A stretch of DNA of 64,000 bases. Source: Plotosus lineatus (lineage: Eukaryota > Chordata > Actinopteri > Siluriformes > Plotosidae). Positions 9,966 to 20,477 of this stretch are shown piece after piece. Position 1 is the stretch's first letter. Every line of letters begins with the position of its first letter. A program made the position numbers and the translations under genes. The stretch covers positions 1,426,001-1,490,000 of the forward strand of contig CM045729.1 of NCBI GenBank assembly GCA_024760905.1. The letters run 5' to 3'. Under the pieces are notes generated by a model. That model ran no database searches and was not told the DNA's origin. It saw only the letters and a program-made list of their open reading frames with translations.

Positions 9966-11123
9966 GGTGTGAGGGTGAGTGAGTGAGTGTGAGTGTGAGG
10001 GAGTGAGAGCAAGAGCAAGTGTGAGCGAGCATGGGCATGTGAGTGTGAGAGTGAAAATGAGTATGAATGTGAGTAAGAGCTAAAGCAAGTGTGAGCAAGT
10101 GTGAGCATGTAAGTAAGTGTAGCAGTGAGTGTGAGAGCGAGAGCAAGTAAGCAAGATTGAGCATGTGAGTGAGTGTGAGAGTGAGTGTGAGCATGAAAGT
10201 GAGTGTGAGAGAGTGAGTGTGAGACAGTAAGAATGAGAGAGTGAGTGTGAGTGAGAATGAAAGCAAGTGTGAGCGAGTGTGAGCATGTGAGTAAGTGTAA
10301 CAGTGAGTGTGAGTATGAGAGTGAGAGCAAGTGAGCAAGAGTGAGCGTCTGAGTGAGTGTGAGGGTAAGTGTGAGTGTGAGACAGTAAGAGTGAGAGAGT
10401 GCGTGTGAGTGAGAATGAAAGCAAGTGTGAGCGAGTGTGAGCATGTGAGTAAGTGTAGCAGTGAGTGTGAGTGTGAGAGCGAGAGCAAGTAAGCAAGATT
10501 GAGCGTGTAAGTGAGTGTGAGAGTGAGTGTGAGCATGAAAGTGAGTGCGAGAGAGTGAGTGTGAGACAGTAAGAGTGAGAGAGTGCGTGTGAGTGAGAAT
10601 GAAAACAAGTGTGAGCGAGCGTGAGCATGTGAGTAAGTGTAACAGTGAGTGTGAGCATGAGCGTGAGAGTGAGAGCAAGTGAGCAAGAGTGAGTGTCTGA
10701 GTGAGTGTGAGGGTAAGTGTGAGTGTGAGAGAGTGAGTATGAGCGTGAGTAAGAGCTAAAGCAAGTGTGAGCGAGTGTGAGCATGAGAGTAAGTGTAACA
10801 GTGAGTGTGAGCATGAGAGTGAGAGCAAGTGAGCAAGAGTGAGCATGTGAGTGAGTGTGAGAGTAAGTGTGAGAGAGTGAGTATTAGCATGAGCGTGAGT
10901 AAGAGCTAAAGCAAGTGTGAGCAAGCATGAGCGTGTGAGAAAGTGTGAGACTGAGTGTGAGTGTGAGCATGAGAGTGAGTGTGAGTGTTAGAGTGAGTGT
11001 GAGTGGAAGCATGAGCGTGAGTGTGAGCAAGTGTGAGTGTGTGAGTGTGAGAGTGAGTGTGAGCATGAGAGTGAGTGTGAGCAAGAGCAAGTGAGAGTGA
11101 GTGTGAGAGTGTGAGCATCAGAG
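9966..11123. repeat. GTGAGT-type minisatellite, about 1.16 kb, with higher-order periodicity
   Basis: The base unit is a degenerate six-mer around GTGAGT/GTGAGC. A longer landmark, aagtgtgagcgagtgtgagc plus flanks, recurs at 10082, 10260, 10418, 10602, 10758 and 10908, giving spacings of 178, 158, 184, 156 and 150. Two alternating unit types (tagcag ... caagatt against taacag ... caagagtgagcgtct) make a repeat of about 340 bases. All minus-strand frames stay open because the unit lacks stop codons; these are not genes. Confidence 0.9.
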
Positions 11124-13020
11124 TTAGACTTTCCCAGATAGGCTGAGGAGTGTAATTCCCCGATAATTGGAACACACCTTCCGGTCCCCTTCTTAAAAAT
11201 TGGGATCACCACCCCAGTTTGCCAATCCAGAGGTACAGCCCCTGATGACCACGCGATGTTGCAGAGACGTGTCAACCAAGACAGTCCTACAACATCCAGA
11301 GCCCTGAGATATTCCAGGTGGATCTCATTCAACCTCGGAGCTCAACTACTGAGGAGCTTTTTTACAATCTCAGTGACCTCCACTCCAGTGATGAGCGGAC
11401 CCCCACCCAAACCCCCAGGATCGTCCTCTTCCACAGAGGGCGTGTTGGTGGGATTGAGGAGGTCCTCAAAGTATTTTCTCCACCTCTCAACGACATCCCC
11501 AGTCAAGGTAAGCAGCTCCCCACCTCCGCTGTAAGCAGTGTTTGTGGAGAACTGCTTCCCCCTCCTAAGGTGTCAGATGGCGGTCCAGAACCTTTTTGAG
11601 GCCAATCAATAATCTCTCTCTAAGCCCTCACCGAACTCCTCCTGTGCCCGAGATTTTGCATCTGCAACAGCCTCGGCTGCAGCATGTTTGGCCTGCCGGT
11701 ACCCGTTTACTGCCTCGGGAGTCCCACAGGCTAATAAAACTCGATAGGCCTCCTTCTTCAGTTGGACGGCCTCCTTCACCGCACCACTGGGTTTGGGGGA
11801 TACCGCCACGACAAACACCGACGACCTTACGGCCACAGCTATGGGCTGCCGCCTCAGCAATGGAGGTATGAAAAAATGGCCCATTTGGATTCCATGTCCC
11901 CCGCCTCCTCCGGGATGTGGTAGTAGCTCTGCTGGAGGTGGGAGTTAAAGGCTTCTCGGACAGGGGACTCTGCCAAACGTTCACAGCAGACCCTGATTAC
12001 ATGCTTGGGTCTGCCAGGTCTGGAAGGCAACCTCCCACACCACCGAAGCCAAGGTGGTGATCGGTAGACAGCTCAGCTCCTCTCTTCACCCGAGTGTCCA
12101 GAACATATGGCCGCAAATCCGATGACACGACTACGAAGTCAATCATCGAATTGCAACCTAGGGTGTCCTGGTGCCAAGTGCACTTATGGGCACACTTATG
12201 TTCGAACATGGTGTTCATGATAGACAAACTGCGATGAGCCCAGAAGTCCAACAATGAAACACCATTCGGGTTCAACCTAGAGAGGCCGTACCTACCGATC
12301 ACACCTTCCAGGTCACACTATCGTTGCCCACATGGGCATTGAAGTCTCCCAAGACAACGAGTGAGTCTCCCGAGGGAGCGTTCTCCAACACCCATGTGCA
12401 TAAGCACAAGTAAGCACAAATAACAGTCAGGACCCGTCCCCCCACCCGAAGACAGAGGGAAGCTACCCTTTGGTCAACCAGGGAGAACCCCAACATTTGG
12501 GCACCAAGACAGGGGGCAACAAGAATACCCACACCGGCTTGCCGCCTCTCCCCATGAGCAACTTCAGAATAAAATAAGGTCCAGCTTCTCTCAAGATGGA
12601 TGGTTCCAGAGCCCAAGCTATGTGTTGAGGTGAGCCAGACTATATCTAGTTGATATCTCTCCACCTCACGGACTAGATCAGGCTCCTTCCCCACCAGAGA
12701 GGTGACATTCCATGTCCCGAGGGTCAGAGTAAGTAGCCCAAGATCGGTCCGACAGAACCCATGCTTCGACTGCCACCCAATTCACACTGCACCCGACCCC
12801 TAAAACTCCTCCCACGGGTGGTGGGTCCATGGGAGGGCGGACCCATGTCTTCTTTTCGGGCTAGGCCCGGCCAAGCTCCATGGGCAGAAGCCTGACCACC
12901 AAGCGCTCACTTTCGAGTCCCTCCCCTGGGCCTGGCTCCAGGAGGGAACCTCGGTGACCTGCGTCTGGGCAAGGGAGACTGCTTCCTTTGAAATCTCTTT
13001 GATGTCATAATGGTCTTCAG
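11124..13020 (-). mobile_element. Rex3 LINE, minus strand, 3'-truncated at the minisatellite
   Basis: Read on the minus strand from about 13020: the 5' region, an APE-type endonuclease segment ([29 protein letters not shown] near 12299-12330), the linker, and the first RT motif region ending in NYRGITLLS-type sequence at about 11130-11180. It stops there, against the GTGAGT array. LINE copies normally lose their 5' end; loss of the 3' end points to a later deletion or rearrangement. The frame is broken in several places. Confidence 0.85.
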
Positions 13021-13034
13021 AATTGCACTATCAG

Positions 13035-13078
13035 TACTGTACTGATAGTATTATCAGTATTATCAGTATTATCAGTAC

Positions 13079-13122
<44 letters not shown>
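13035..13122. repeat. Tandem gtattatca units followed by (TAA)n
   Basis: Three or more gtattatca units run into about 14 TAA units. Confidence 0.9.
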
Positions 13123-13139
13123 GTACATGTCCACTTCAT

Positions 13140-13400
13140 TGAAAGAAGATCTGTGTTTGATTCCCGGGCTCAGGGTGTTTCTGTGTGGAGTTTACATGTT
13201 CTCCCTCTACTTGTCTTGGTTTCCTCTGGGTACTCTGGTTTCCTCCCACAGTACAAAAACATGCACAGTAGGCTCATTGGTTGTACCAAGTCACTTCTGG
13301 ATGTGAGAGTAAGTGTAAATTGTTCGACGTATTGTTGGCCCTGCAATGGTCTGGTGAGCTGTCAAGGGTGTGCACGGTCCTTGACCAGAGGCCACTGAGA
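13140..13400 (+). mobile_element. Fish SINE-C copy
   Basis: It carries the B-box-like gtttgattcccgggc, the core 'acatgttctccctctac', 'tttcctcccacagtac', and the 3' 'cctgcaatggtctggtgagc'. Confidence 0.7.
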
Positions 13401-13897
13401 TGGGCGCCAGCTTCTCCACAACCCTATTTACGACTATCTGGCCTAGAAAATAACCATTTTACCCTATGGGTAGAGGCTGAGGTACAAGCAACCTGGGACA
13501 TACTCAGTTCAGAGTTGGACCGACCAATCAGACATCATTCTCGGACACTGCTTACGCTTTACTGATTGGGAGGTTTTTAGGAGACTGCTTGTAGACTTTT
13601 TTTTTTGAGGACACAAAATGTCAATAAACTTTTAAAGAATGTAGCAGGACACATCTGAAAATTTATAGACGGTAACATACTGCGGGTCACTGTGCAAACT
13701 CACCATAACCAGAATCTGTAGGTTAATATCAAGGTTCGGGCAGCTTCCAGAGCAGGGATGGATGTCTGGAAAATCCTGTTACAATGGCTGAAACACCACG
13801 CAGATTTGGGGTGAACTTAAATTTATCACAGACTATACAGGAGACAGCAGCAGTGTAGGGAAGGTGATGGATTCTTACCTTGAAGAGCTGAGCCTCC
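13401..13897. other. Gene-free stretch, nothing recognised
   Basis: It lies between a SINE-C copy and a broken hAT MITE. No exon or known repeat is supported. Confidence 0.3.
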
Positions 13898-13968
13898 AAG
13901 GGGGCACGGTGTGATGCCGGGGGGTATGATATGACCCTAGGGAACATGCTTTTTTACCATACCGTACT

Positions 13969-16349
13969 TCTTCTTCTATCGTATGCTGTTGTTTCTCAGC
14001 CATTCAACCGCGACATCCGTGGCCTCATGTAGTTCATAGAGACCTCCTGTCAGTTGTGTTTCAGGGCACTCTTGTAGTATGTGCTGCATAGTTTGGATAG
14101 CTCCACAATCACAATTTGGTGAGTCAATGTATCCCCATTTGTCCAACATGTATCGGCACGGGCCAGTACCGCAGCGAAAACGATTCAATTTACACCACAG
14201 GTCTCGACGAATATCCATACCATTTAGTGCAGTTGTTGGATCATTCACGATGTCCCTGTTTGGTGCTGTTCCCTTATTCCATCTGGATTGCCAGTTTTCT
14301 ACCATGGAGTAGTTTGTTGTGGGCAGGTTAGACCAGATGGGTTTTCTTGAAGTCAGTCGGTATCGTGGGTGGTGCTCAATATCATTCAGCAGGGGAATGC
14401 CTGGGATCTGGAGTGTAGAGTCCAGTAACTTTGCAGTGACAGCTTCCCTGCGGAGATCTGGCGCGGCAAGATTACACATAACTGGCAGCCAGTCTGTATG
14501 TGTTGATTTTAGTGTACCTGATATGGTCCGCATAGCACAGTTCAATCTGGTGTCAACTAGTTTGCAGTGAACTGAGTTCCTCCAGACAGCAGCACAGTAT
14601 TCCGCTACAGAGTATGACAGTGCTAATGTTGCTGAACGTAGTGTCCTTGCACTGGCTCCCCATGTAGTACCAGCCAACATCTGCACAAGGTTGTTTCTTG
14701 TTTGAACTTTCTTGGCTACTTTTTGCAGGTGGGCTTTGTATGTCAAAGTCCTGTCCAAGGTGACTCCAAGGTACACTGGTTTTGCATCATGAGACAGGCG
14801 GCTGTTGTTGAGTGTTATATCCAGCTCTTGTTTACTTCTAGCGTTGTGTAGATGGAAAACACTAGAAACGGTCTTCTTCACACTAGGTTGAAGCCGCCAC
14901 TGTTTACAGTAGGTGCTCATATGACTCATGTCCTCAGTTAATCTCTCATTCAATTCATTAAATGTTTTTGCTTGGAGAGCAAAGCATATGTCGTCTGCAT
15001 ATACAAACTTACGAGAGTGTGTGATGGGTAGGTCATTGGTGTACAGTGCAAATAGAGTTGGTGCCAGGACAGAACCTTGGGGTAGTCCATTATTCTGTGT
15101 TCGCCATGCACTGCTGTATCCACCAAGATGAACAAGGAACCGTCTGTGCTGTAGCAATAGCTCAACTGTGTTTACTACCCAGTAAGGAAGGATTTTTGAT
15201 AGTTTCAGTAGAAGACCTGAGTGCCACACTGTATCATATGCAGCTGTCAAGTCTAGGAAAACTGCACCAGTCTTTTTATTCTCCTGAAATCCATTCTCTA
15301 TAAAGGTGGTGAGTGCTAGCACCTGATCTTGGGTGCTTCTACCTGGTCTAAAGCCGGCTTGGTCAATGTTGAGTACAGCTTCTACATCATCCTTAATTCG
15401 GTGTAGGATAATGCGTTCCAGTAGTTTATAGCAGACTGAGAGTAAGGATATGGGTCGGTAGCTAGATGCTAGTTTTGGGTCCTTCCCGGGTTTCAGGATA
15501 GCGATAACCTTTGCTTCTCTCCATAGCTTTGGCAGTTGTCTTTCACGTATAATACGGGACATGAAGGCTGCTAACCAGGTTTGTGCACGTGGTCCAAGGT
15601 GACAAAGGAATTCTGGAAAGATTCCATCATATCCTGCTGCCTTCCCAGATTTCAGTGACTTCAGAGCAGTAGTGACCTCTGCACTTACAACTGTTTCAGC
15701 TTGGGTTGTATTTGTATGGGCAGACCTTCTAAAGTCTCAAGCTCTTTCACAACTTTTTCTTTTGGGTCTTTTCAATGGGAGTTTTCCCAAGCTTCACTAA
15801 ATGGTTAGCAACAGCATTCAGTTTCACACTTGGGCGTGACAATTTTGGTGGTTGCTGTCCTGTTCGAGGTGTCTAAGAAGCTTCCAGGCTTTGCGGCTTG
15901 AGTGGGTAAAGTTCTGTTTTTCAGTAAGCTCTTCCCATCTTGCCCGACGTGCGTTATCTAGTGCACTTATCAGGTGCTCGGCAATGTCAGTGCTTCCAGA
16001 CTCCTGGTACTCTGTCAAGAGTTGTTGGCATTCTTCGTTTAGGCATGGGGTGTATGTTGGTCTGTACCCCCTTGGGATGGTACTTCCTGCAGCTTTGTAG
16101 ATTGCAAAGCGGAATCTTTCAAAGCATTTTTCAATGGGGATGCCAGTTTTGGGTATACAGACAATGCTCTTTTCAGTTTTTTCAGTATACATTTCCCAGT
16201 CAGCCTTCCTAAAGTTCCATCTCGGGGATAATGGATCAGCGTTCACGTCGCATCCCTCGTCAGTACCCATCTGGGGAAACAAATGATCCAAACCAGCCGA
16301 CTGAATTCTAAAATGAATCCCAGTCCTCAGCCAAACAACAACAATAACA
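13969..16349 (-). mobile_element. 5'-truncated Jockey/I-like LINE with 13-bp target duplication
   Basis: The duplication accataccgtact lies at 13956-13968 and 16350-16362. The element is 2,381 bases on the minus strand and ends 3' in a GAA-type tail. It holds the post-endonuclease linker (frame at 15824-16354 with RWNFRKADWE) and a long RT frame. The uninterrupted target is visible in the MITE at 17954-18221. Confidence 0.9.
13976..15562 (-). CDS. LINE reverse transcriptase, uninterrupted 528-codon frame
   Basis: This is the C-terminal half of a non-LTR retrotransposon pol protein. RT landmarks in order are SYRPISLLSVCYKLLE, FRPGRSTQDQ, FLDLTAAYDTVWH (first catalytic Asp), NGLPQGSVLAPTLF, KFVYADDICF (catalytic YADD), then the thumb region ending in a Cys/His cluster, CDCG followed by MQHILQECPE. 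All catalytic residues I can check are intact. The same frame extends upstream of the first Met to about 15700 (SGKAAGYDGI), so the Met at 15562 is not the biological start. The endonuclease was lost by 5' truncation. Placement in the Jockey/I group is by resemblance only. Confidence 0.85.
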   Translation of the reverse strand: MSRIIRERQLPKLWREAKVIAILKPGKDPKLASSYRPISLLSVCYKLLERIILHRIKDDVEAVLNIDQAGFRPGRSTQDQVLALTTFIENGFQENKKTGAVFLDLTAAYDTVWHSGLLLKLSKILPYWVVNTVELLLQHRRFLVHLGGYSSAWRTQNNGLPQGSVLAPTLFALYTNDLPITHSRKFVYADDICFALQAKTFNELNERLTEDMSHMSTYCKQWRLQPSVKKTVSSVFHLHNARSKQELDITLNNSRLSHDAKPVYLGVTLDRTLTYKAHLQKVAKKVQTRNNLVQMLAGTTWGASARTLRSATLALSYSVAEYCAAVWRNSVHCKLVDTRLNCAMRTISGTLKSTHTDWLPVMCNLAAPDLRREAVTAKLLDSTLQIPGIPLLNDIEHHPRYRLTSRKPIWSNLPTTNYSMVENWQSRWNKGTAPNRDIVNDPTTALNGMDIRRDLWCKLNRFRCGTGPCRYMLDKWGYIDSPNCDCGAIQTMQHILQECPETQLTGGLYELHEATDVAVEWLRNNSIR

Positions 16350-16375
16350 ACCATACCGTACTAGGATTATGTGTA

Positions 16376-16716
16376 GGGGGCAGTGGTGGTCAAGTGGTAT
16401 AGGGCGCTGGATCGCTGATCCAAAGGTTGGGGGTTCAAGTCCCACTCTCCACAAGGTTGTCACTGTCCCCCCCCAGTGCAGCTAACTGGGTTATCAAAGG
16501 CGGGCCATGTCTCTCACTGTCTATGGTGAGGTTCATGTAAAAGAACCATTGCTGACTTTGGTAAAGAGGAGCTGCAAAGTCGTCAGCGTGTTCCTGTCCC
16601 TTGCTAAAAAGGGTTGTGAGAGGAATGGCATCCGACGTAAAAACCTCTGCCAAATCAAACGTGCGAATCGGATGACTCTCGAGTGAAAGGGGAAAAGCCG
16701 AAAGGAAGACAGACAG
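16376..16716 (+). mobile_element. SINE-B (tRNA head, RTE-type tail) with 16-bp target duplication
   Basis: Target duplication actaggattatgtgta at 16360-16375 and 16717-16732. The tRNA-like head has tggtcaagtggtatagggcg and the B box gggggttcaagtccc at about 16430-16444. The body is shared with 22506-23022 and 23879-24238. The tail ends gggaaaagccgaaagg-like, matching the 3' end of the RTE copies in this window. Confidence 0.9.
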
Positions 16717-17099
16717 ACTAGGATTATGTGTAATTGCACATCCTCTACAGTAGGTGGCAGTGGCACTCTCACTGTGTTCCCAATGGTGTAGGGAAAAATC
16801 ACCAAGCAAACGATATGAAGTGCAGTAAACACTATTTGTAGTCATGAGCTGGGCACCGGGGGGGTGTATTTTGTTCTTCCTATAGGGGGCATCACAGAAA
16901 ATAATCGAGAAGCACTGCACAAGGCATCATTCACGGAGCGCGTAGGAATACATCTGGAAGAATACAATGCAAATCACCCCAGAATGCACCTGAATCAGCT
17001 GAGATGGGTGCCAACCTTCCTGCGATCATAATTAGGATCATGCGGTTCAGAAAAATAATGGAATAAATTCATAGTAAATGTATTTTTCTCATCAGTCGT

Positions 17100-17425
17100 C
17101 CTCTTCCACTTCATCAGGGGTCGGGTCATGGGAACAGCAGCCTGAGCAGTGAGGGCTAGACATTCCTTTCTTGAGCCACTTCCTCCAGCTATCTGTCTCC
17201 TAGGGGGACACCGAGGCATCCCCAAACCAGCCAGGAAACATAGTTTCTCCAGTGCGTTCCAGGTCAACCCCAGGGTCAAATCAGGGCAGCATTCAGGAGG
17301 CATTCTAACAAGATTCCTGAAGTGGATTCTCTCACATTGGAAGATCAGTGGTTGTATACCAAACTCTTCCCAGATGGCCAAGCTTCTCACTGTATCTCTG
17401 GGGGAGAGGCCTGCCACCCTGTGAA
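17100..17425 (-). mobile_element. Old Rex3 3' fragment
   Basis: The minus strand carries the Rex3 C-terminal and 3' region in diverged form (LTVSLGERPATL counterpart, 'gggggacaccgaggc', 'agccacttcctccag'). It has several stops and is older than the copies at 7690 and 40930. Confidence 0.75.
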
Positions 17426-17953
17426 GGACACTCAGGTTTGATTTATGCAGATGGAAGTTGCGAAAATCCCCGATTAAATTAATTGTGTGATGAAAAGTAT
17501 CTTGATTTTTAAGGTGCATACTGAATAGGCTACTGAGAACTTGGTGTTGTATTATGTATTGATAATTGCCAGGGTTCAATACTAAAAGTAAAAAGATGCC
17601 TAACAAGGAAGTCCCCCCCCCCCCCCCCCCGGGGTTTGTTTACAATGGCAATCTGCCTGAAATGTGTGTCACAGGCTATGACGCAAATCATTGTTGACAG
17701 AAATGTTCAAAATGTAGGACTAATATATTTTTGCAAAGTTTTAAAACCTTGGAAAACGTTAAGAATGTTTGTCAGGCTTGTCCTCCTACAGAAACCGTAT
17801 AAAGCCCCATTGTTTTTCCATTTTCATACATTTTTGAAAAAGCTCCAGGGAGCCACTAGGGTGGCGCTGTTGAACATTCAGGTCAATATCAAAGGCAACA
17901 AGATTTATGTGACAAAGTCCTGTGGTACTTCTGCAATCAGAGAGCGCCTTGTG
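17426..17953. other. Gene-free stretch with a poly-C run
   Basis: A C18-type homopolymer lies near 17611-17630. No gene or classified repeat is supported. Confidence 0.3.
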
Positions 17954-18221
17954 CAGTGCTGCTCAATTATTTTCTGTGACACCCCCTCTAGGAAGAACCC
18001 CCCCCACACACCTCACATGCAACTATAAATTGTGTTTACTGCACTTCATATCGTTTACTGAGTGCTTTTTGCTCGGAACGCAGTAAGAGTGCCACTGCCA
18101 CCTACTGTAGAGGATGCACAATTACACTTAACCCTAGTATAGTATGGCAAAAAAGCATGCTGCATGTTCCCCAGGGTCATACTCCCCAAAATAACACCAT
18201 CACACTATTTGAGAAGCACTG
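17954..18221 (-). mobile_element. Intact hAT-type MITE, 268 bases, 8-bp target duplication
   Basis: Termini are CAGTGCTGCTCAATTATTT at the left and, on the other strand, CAGTGCTTCTCAAATAGTG at the right, resembling hAT-Charlie ends. The 8-base duplication gccttgtg is perfect at 17946-17953 and 18222-18229. It has no coding capacity. Confidence 0.85.
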
Positions 18222-18438
18222 GCCTTGTGGGAGCTCACCACAAGCCTTTTCCCAATGGCATTCGTAGCATGCACATGCACAAAATTCACTTCCTTCTCTG
18301 TTACACCCACCTCATGTCTGCCCACGTGCCATCTTCGAGCCTATGTGACATCTTTTCAGCAGTCAATGATTGGAAAGGTTAGTTGACATTGTTTATTCTT
18401 GTTTTATTATTATTTATTATTAATTATCATTTGTACAT

Positions 18439-18440
<2 letters not shown>
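18222..18440. other. Gene-free stretch, nothing recognised
   Basis: It lies between the MITE and an ATT array. No feature is supported. Confidence 0.3.

Positions 18441-18485
<45 letters not shown>
18441..18485. repeat. (ATT)n array on the 3' side of an R4/Dong-like LINE
   Basis: Perfect ATT array, read as (AAT)n on the strand of the LINE. Confidence 0.95.
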
Positions 18486-19510
18486 TACAGTAAACATTTA
18501 TATGCAGCAGAGAGGGATCAGGTGATCCTGGCACAGTCAGGCTGGTTAGGGTCATCATCAGCTCAGGGCCCTCACCCTCTCCACACGCAGCCCAGACAGC
18601 GAATGGGACTTCTCCCAGGATGCACTGCCTAGTCAAACCCACCAAAAACTTTCTGGAGAATATGGAACCTCCACAACACTGCAACCGAGGGTGCCGAGAA
18701 CAATGGGGAGTTGGACGACTTTGTACTTTGGATACAAGCGAGACATTTCAAAGGCGAGGTCCGCATATTTTACATGCTTCTCCTGAATCTTTTGAATCAC
18801 ATTGCTGTGAAAAGGGACAGAAAATCCAATAATATTAATAATTCCATTGGATTTATCAAAAAGGACAAGATCAGGTTTGTTGGCTTCAATTCTCCTCAGG
18901 CTGTATATGGGCCGATTGTAAAGAAGCTTGAAATGATCATTTCCCATGACACCCTGGACGTGTTCAGGGTCGTACCATAGATGGACCTCTGAGTCAAAAC
19001 CACACGCATGACGGAGACGATAATAAAAGGAACATGTCATCATGTCTTTTCAGATAAGACGTTTGTGCCAAAACAGGACAACCACTGACAAGGTGTTGGA
19101 CAGTTTCACTAAATTCACGACACAAACAACATTTGGGATTTACATTTTTCCTTATAATATTAATATTATATATAATATAACATTGACGATTGCGTGTTGG
19201 CAGTGACTGGTCCTGAGCAGCAAAAAGAAAGTCCTCAGATTCACTTTTCAGACCAGCCGACTTCATCCAGGGAAAGGAGTCGGAAGGATGACTGTTCTGC
19301 CCAACACACTGCACATAAACACGATGTAGTGGTTTTCCAGACAGTTTTTCCTTGAAATGACGACTCTGAGCAGATTTGATGAAAGACTTCACCTGACTTA
19401 TACACATAGATGTAGCGTCCAGCAGTACTTCACCATCGACAAAATCAACATTGACGCTGAGATTCTGTCCAGCAGCTTTGGCGCGTTTAAGATAACTATG
19501 GAAGTCCTTG
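18486..19510 (-). mobile_element. R4/Dong-like LINE, C-terminal part with restriction-like endonuclease
   Basis: The minus strand contains a Cys/His finger (CCLCREF then HLVSGCPVL) and downstream an endonuclease-like block (ANKPDLVLFD, GFSVPFHSNV, KYADLAFEMSRL, LPIVLGTLGC). That order matches the C terminus of the R2/R4/NeSL class, which carries a restriction-enzyme-like endonuclease rather than an APE. The fragment lies exactly between two ATT arrays. Confidence 0.75.
18633..19510 (-). pseudogene. R4/Dong-like pol C terminus, frame-shifted
   Basis: Two frames cover the region. The upstream one (19510-18994) runs from YLKRAKAAGQ through DQSLPTRNRQCYII to the Cys/His finger. The other (19043-18633) holds the PD...D-type endonuclease with KPDLVL and the following conserved SVPF and KY..LA..M blocks. 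A frameshift near 19000-19040 separates them. No RT domain is present, so the element was 5' truncated. It cannot be functional. Confidence 0.7.
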
Positions 19511-19516
19511 CTTTCA

Positions 19517-19553
<37 letters not shown>

Positions 19554-19555
19554 GT
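19517..19555. repeat. (ATT)n array on the 5' side of the R4/Dong-like LINE
   Basis: Perfect ATT array in the same phase orientation as 18441-18485. Confidence 0.95.
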
Positions 19556-19595
19556 TTTAACATGTTTATCTTTAGTATATTAGGTGAAATATATG

Positions 19596-19761
19596 TGTTT
19601 GTGGCAGGTCATATGTGTTTGGGAGGGGCTTGGAACGGATTAATTGTTTTTCTGTAATTTCTCATGGGATTTTTTTTTTTTTAATCTAATGGACATTTTG
19701 ATTTACAAGCTTGCCCCTGGAATGGATAAATTTTGTAAGTGATGGTACCGCTGTAATAAGA
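19596..19761. mobile_element. Mariner-type MITE relic
   Basis: Shares gtttgtggcaggt, ggaacggattaatt and the terminal aagt.a.ggtaccgctgta with 36675-36836. The right end approximates a TACAGTGGTACC-type terminal repeat; the left end is missing. Confidence 0.5.
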
Positions 19762-20429
19762 AAGTCTTGTAGTATAGTATGTTTAATGCATAAGCTCCAG
19801 TTGTCGGATGTTTACTGGTCTTGCAGTTTCGCTGAACACATGGAATAAGACGCCTCATTAACACTTCAAAGGAAACACTCAGGAGTCTCAGTGAAAAGCA
19901 TTTAAATGGAGGACATGATTGTTATTATATTATTATATATAATTATGGTCTTGGTATTATTCCATTTTTTGCGTTAACATCTATGAGAATTTTGTTAGCA
20001 GCTTGTTCTCCTCAGACAATCACCAATTATAAGTAATAATCTCTCACTGCCGGTGCGTCTGAGACATGTTTATGGAAACTATTGCACATTATAAAATAGC
20101 AAATCTGAACAATCGGCATGAACATGCTGACAGGAATAAAGCTGTAGAGGAGAAGGACTGTCTCTGTATGAAGCTTTATAAGGAAGTAAAACACACCATT
20201 TATCTGCTGCGACCAATTTAAATTGTTGGAGACCCAGAGAGTTCAGGATTATTCTCTCTGTACATCGTCACTGCAGCTTCGACTTCCGATGGACAGTGAG
20301 AACAAGTACGCAGCCTGCTGGCACTCATCATTGTGTCATCAGATAAGTGGAGGAATCCCTGCTAAGTCTTGTTTTCCCTCAGTCTCACTCCTTTGGTACA
20401 TTGACCTGAAAAAGTTTTGAAGATTTTTT
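19762..20429. other. Gene-free stretch, nothing recognised
   Basis: AT-rich sequence without a supported gene or repeat family. Confidence 0.3.
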
Positions 20430-20477
20430 ATTTGTTTGTTTGTTTGTTTGTTTGTTTGTTTGTTTGTTTGTTTGTTT
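20430..20477. repeat. (TTTG)n microsatellite
   Basis: Twelve TTTG units, with a smaller run at 20583-20600. Confidence 0.95.

Larger units (their letters stand above)
13898..16917 (+). mobile_element. hAT-type MITE split by a LINE and a SINE
   Basis: The MITE parts are about 13898-13968, 16363-16375 and 16733-16917. Without the insertions they align with the intact 268-base MITE at 17954-18221 in reverse orientation (shared words include tatgaccct, ggaacatgc, cctctacagtaggtggcag and cacagaaaataat). The right terminus reads gagaagcactg at 16907-16917; the left terminus is eroded. Confidence 0.75.

Noticed and set aside
9872..11175. Long minus-strand open frames of Leu/Thr/His/Ser repeats
   Set aside because: They arise because the minisatellite unit has no stop codon in any minus-strand frame; several frames are open at once and the repeat is degenerate at DNA level.
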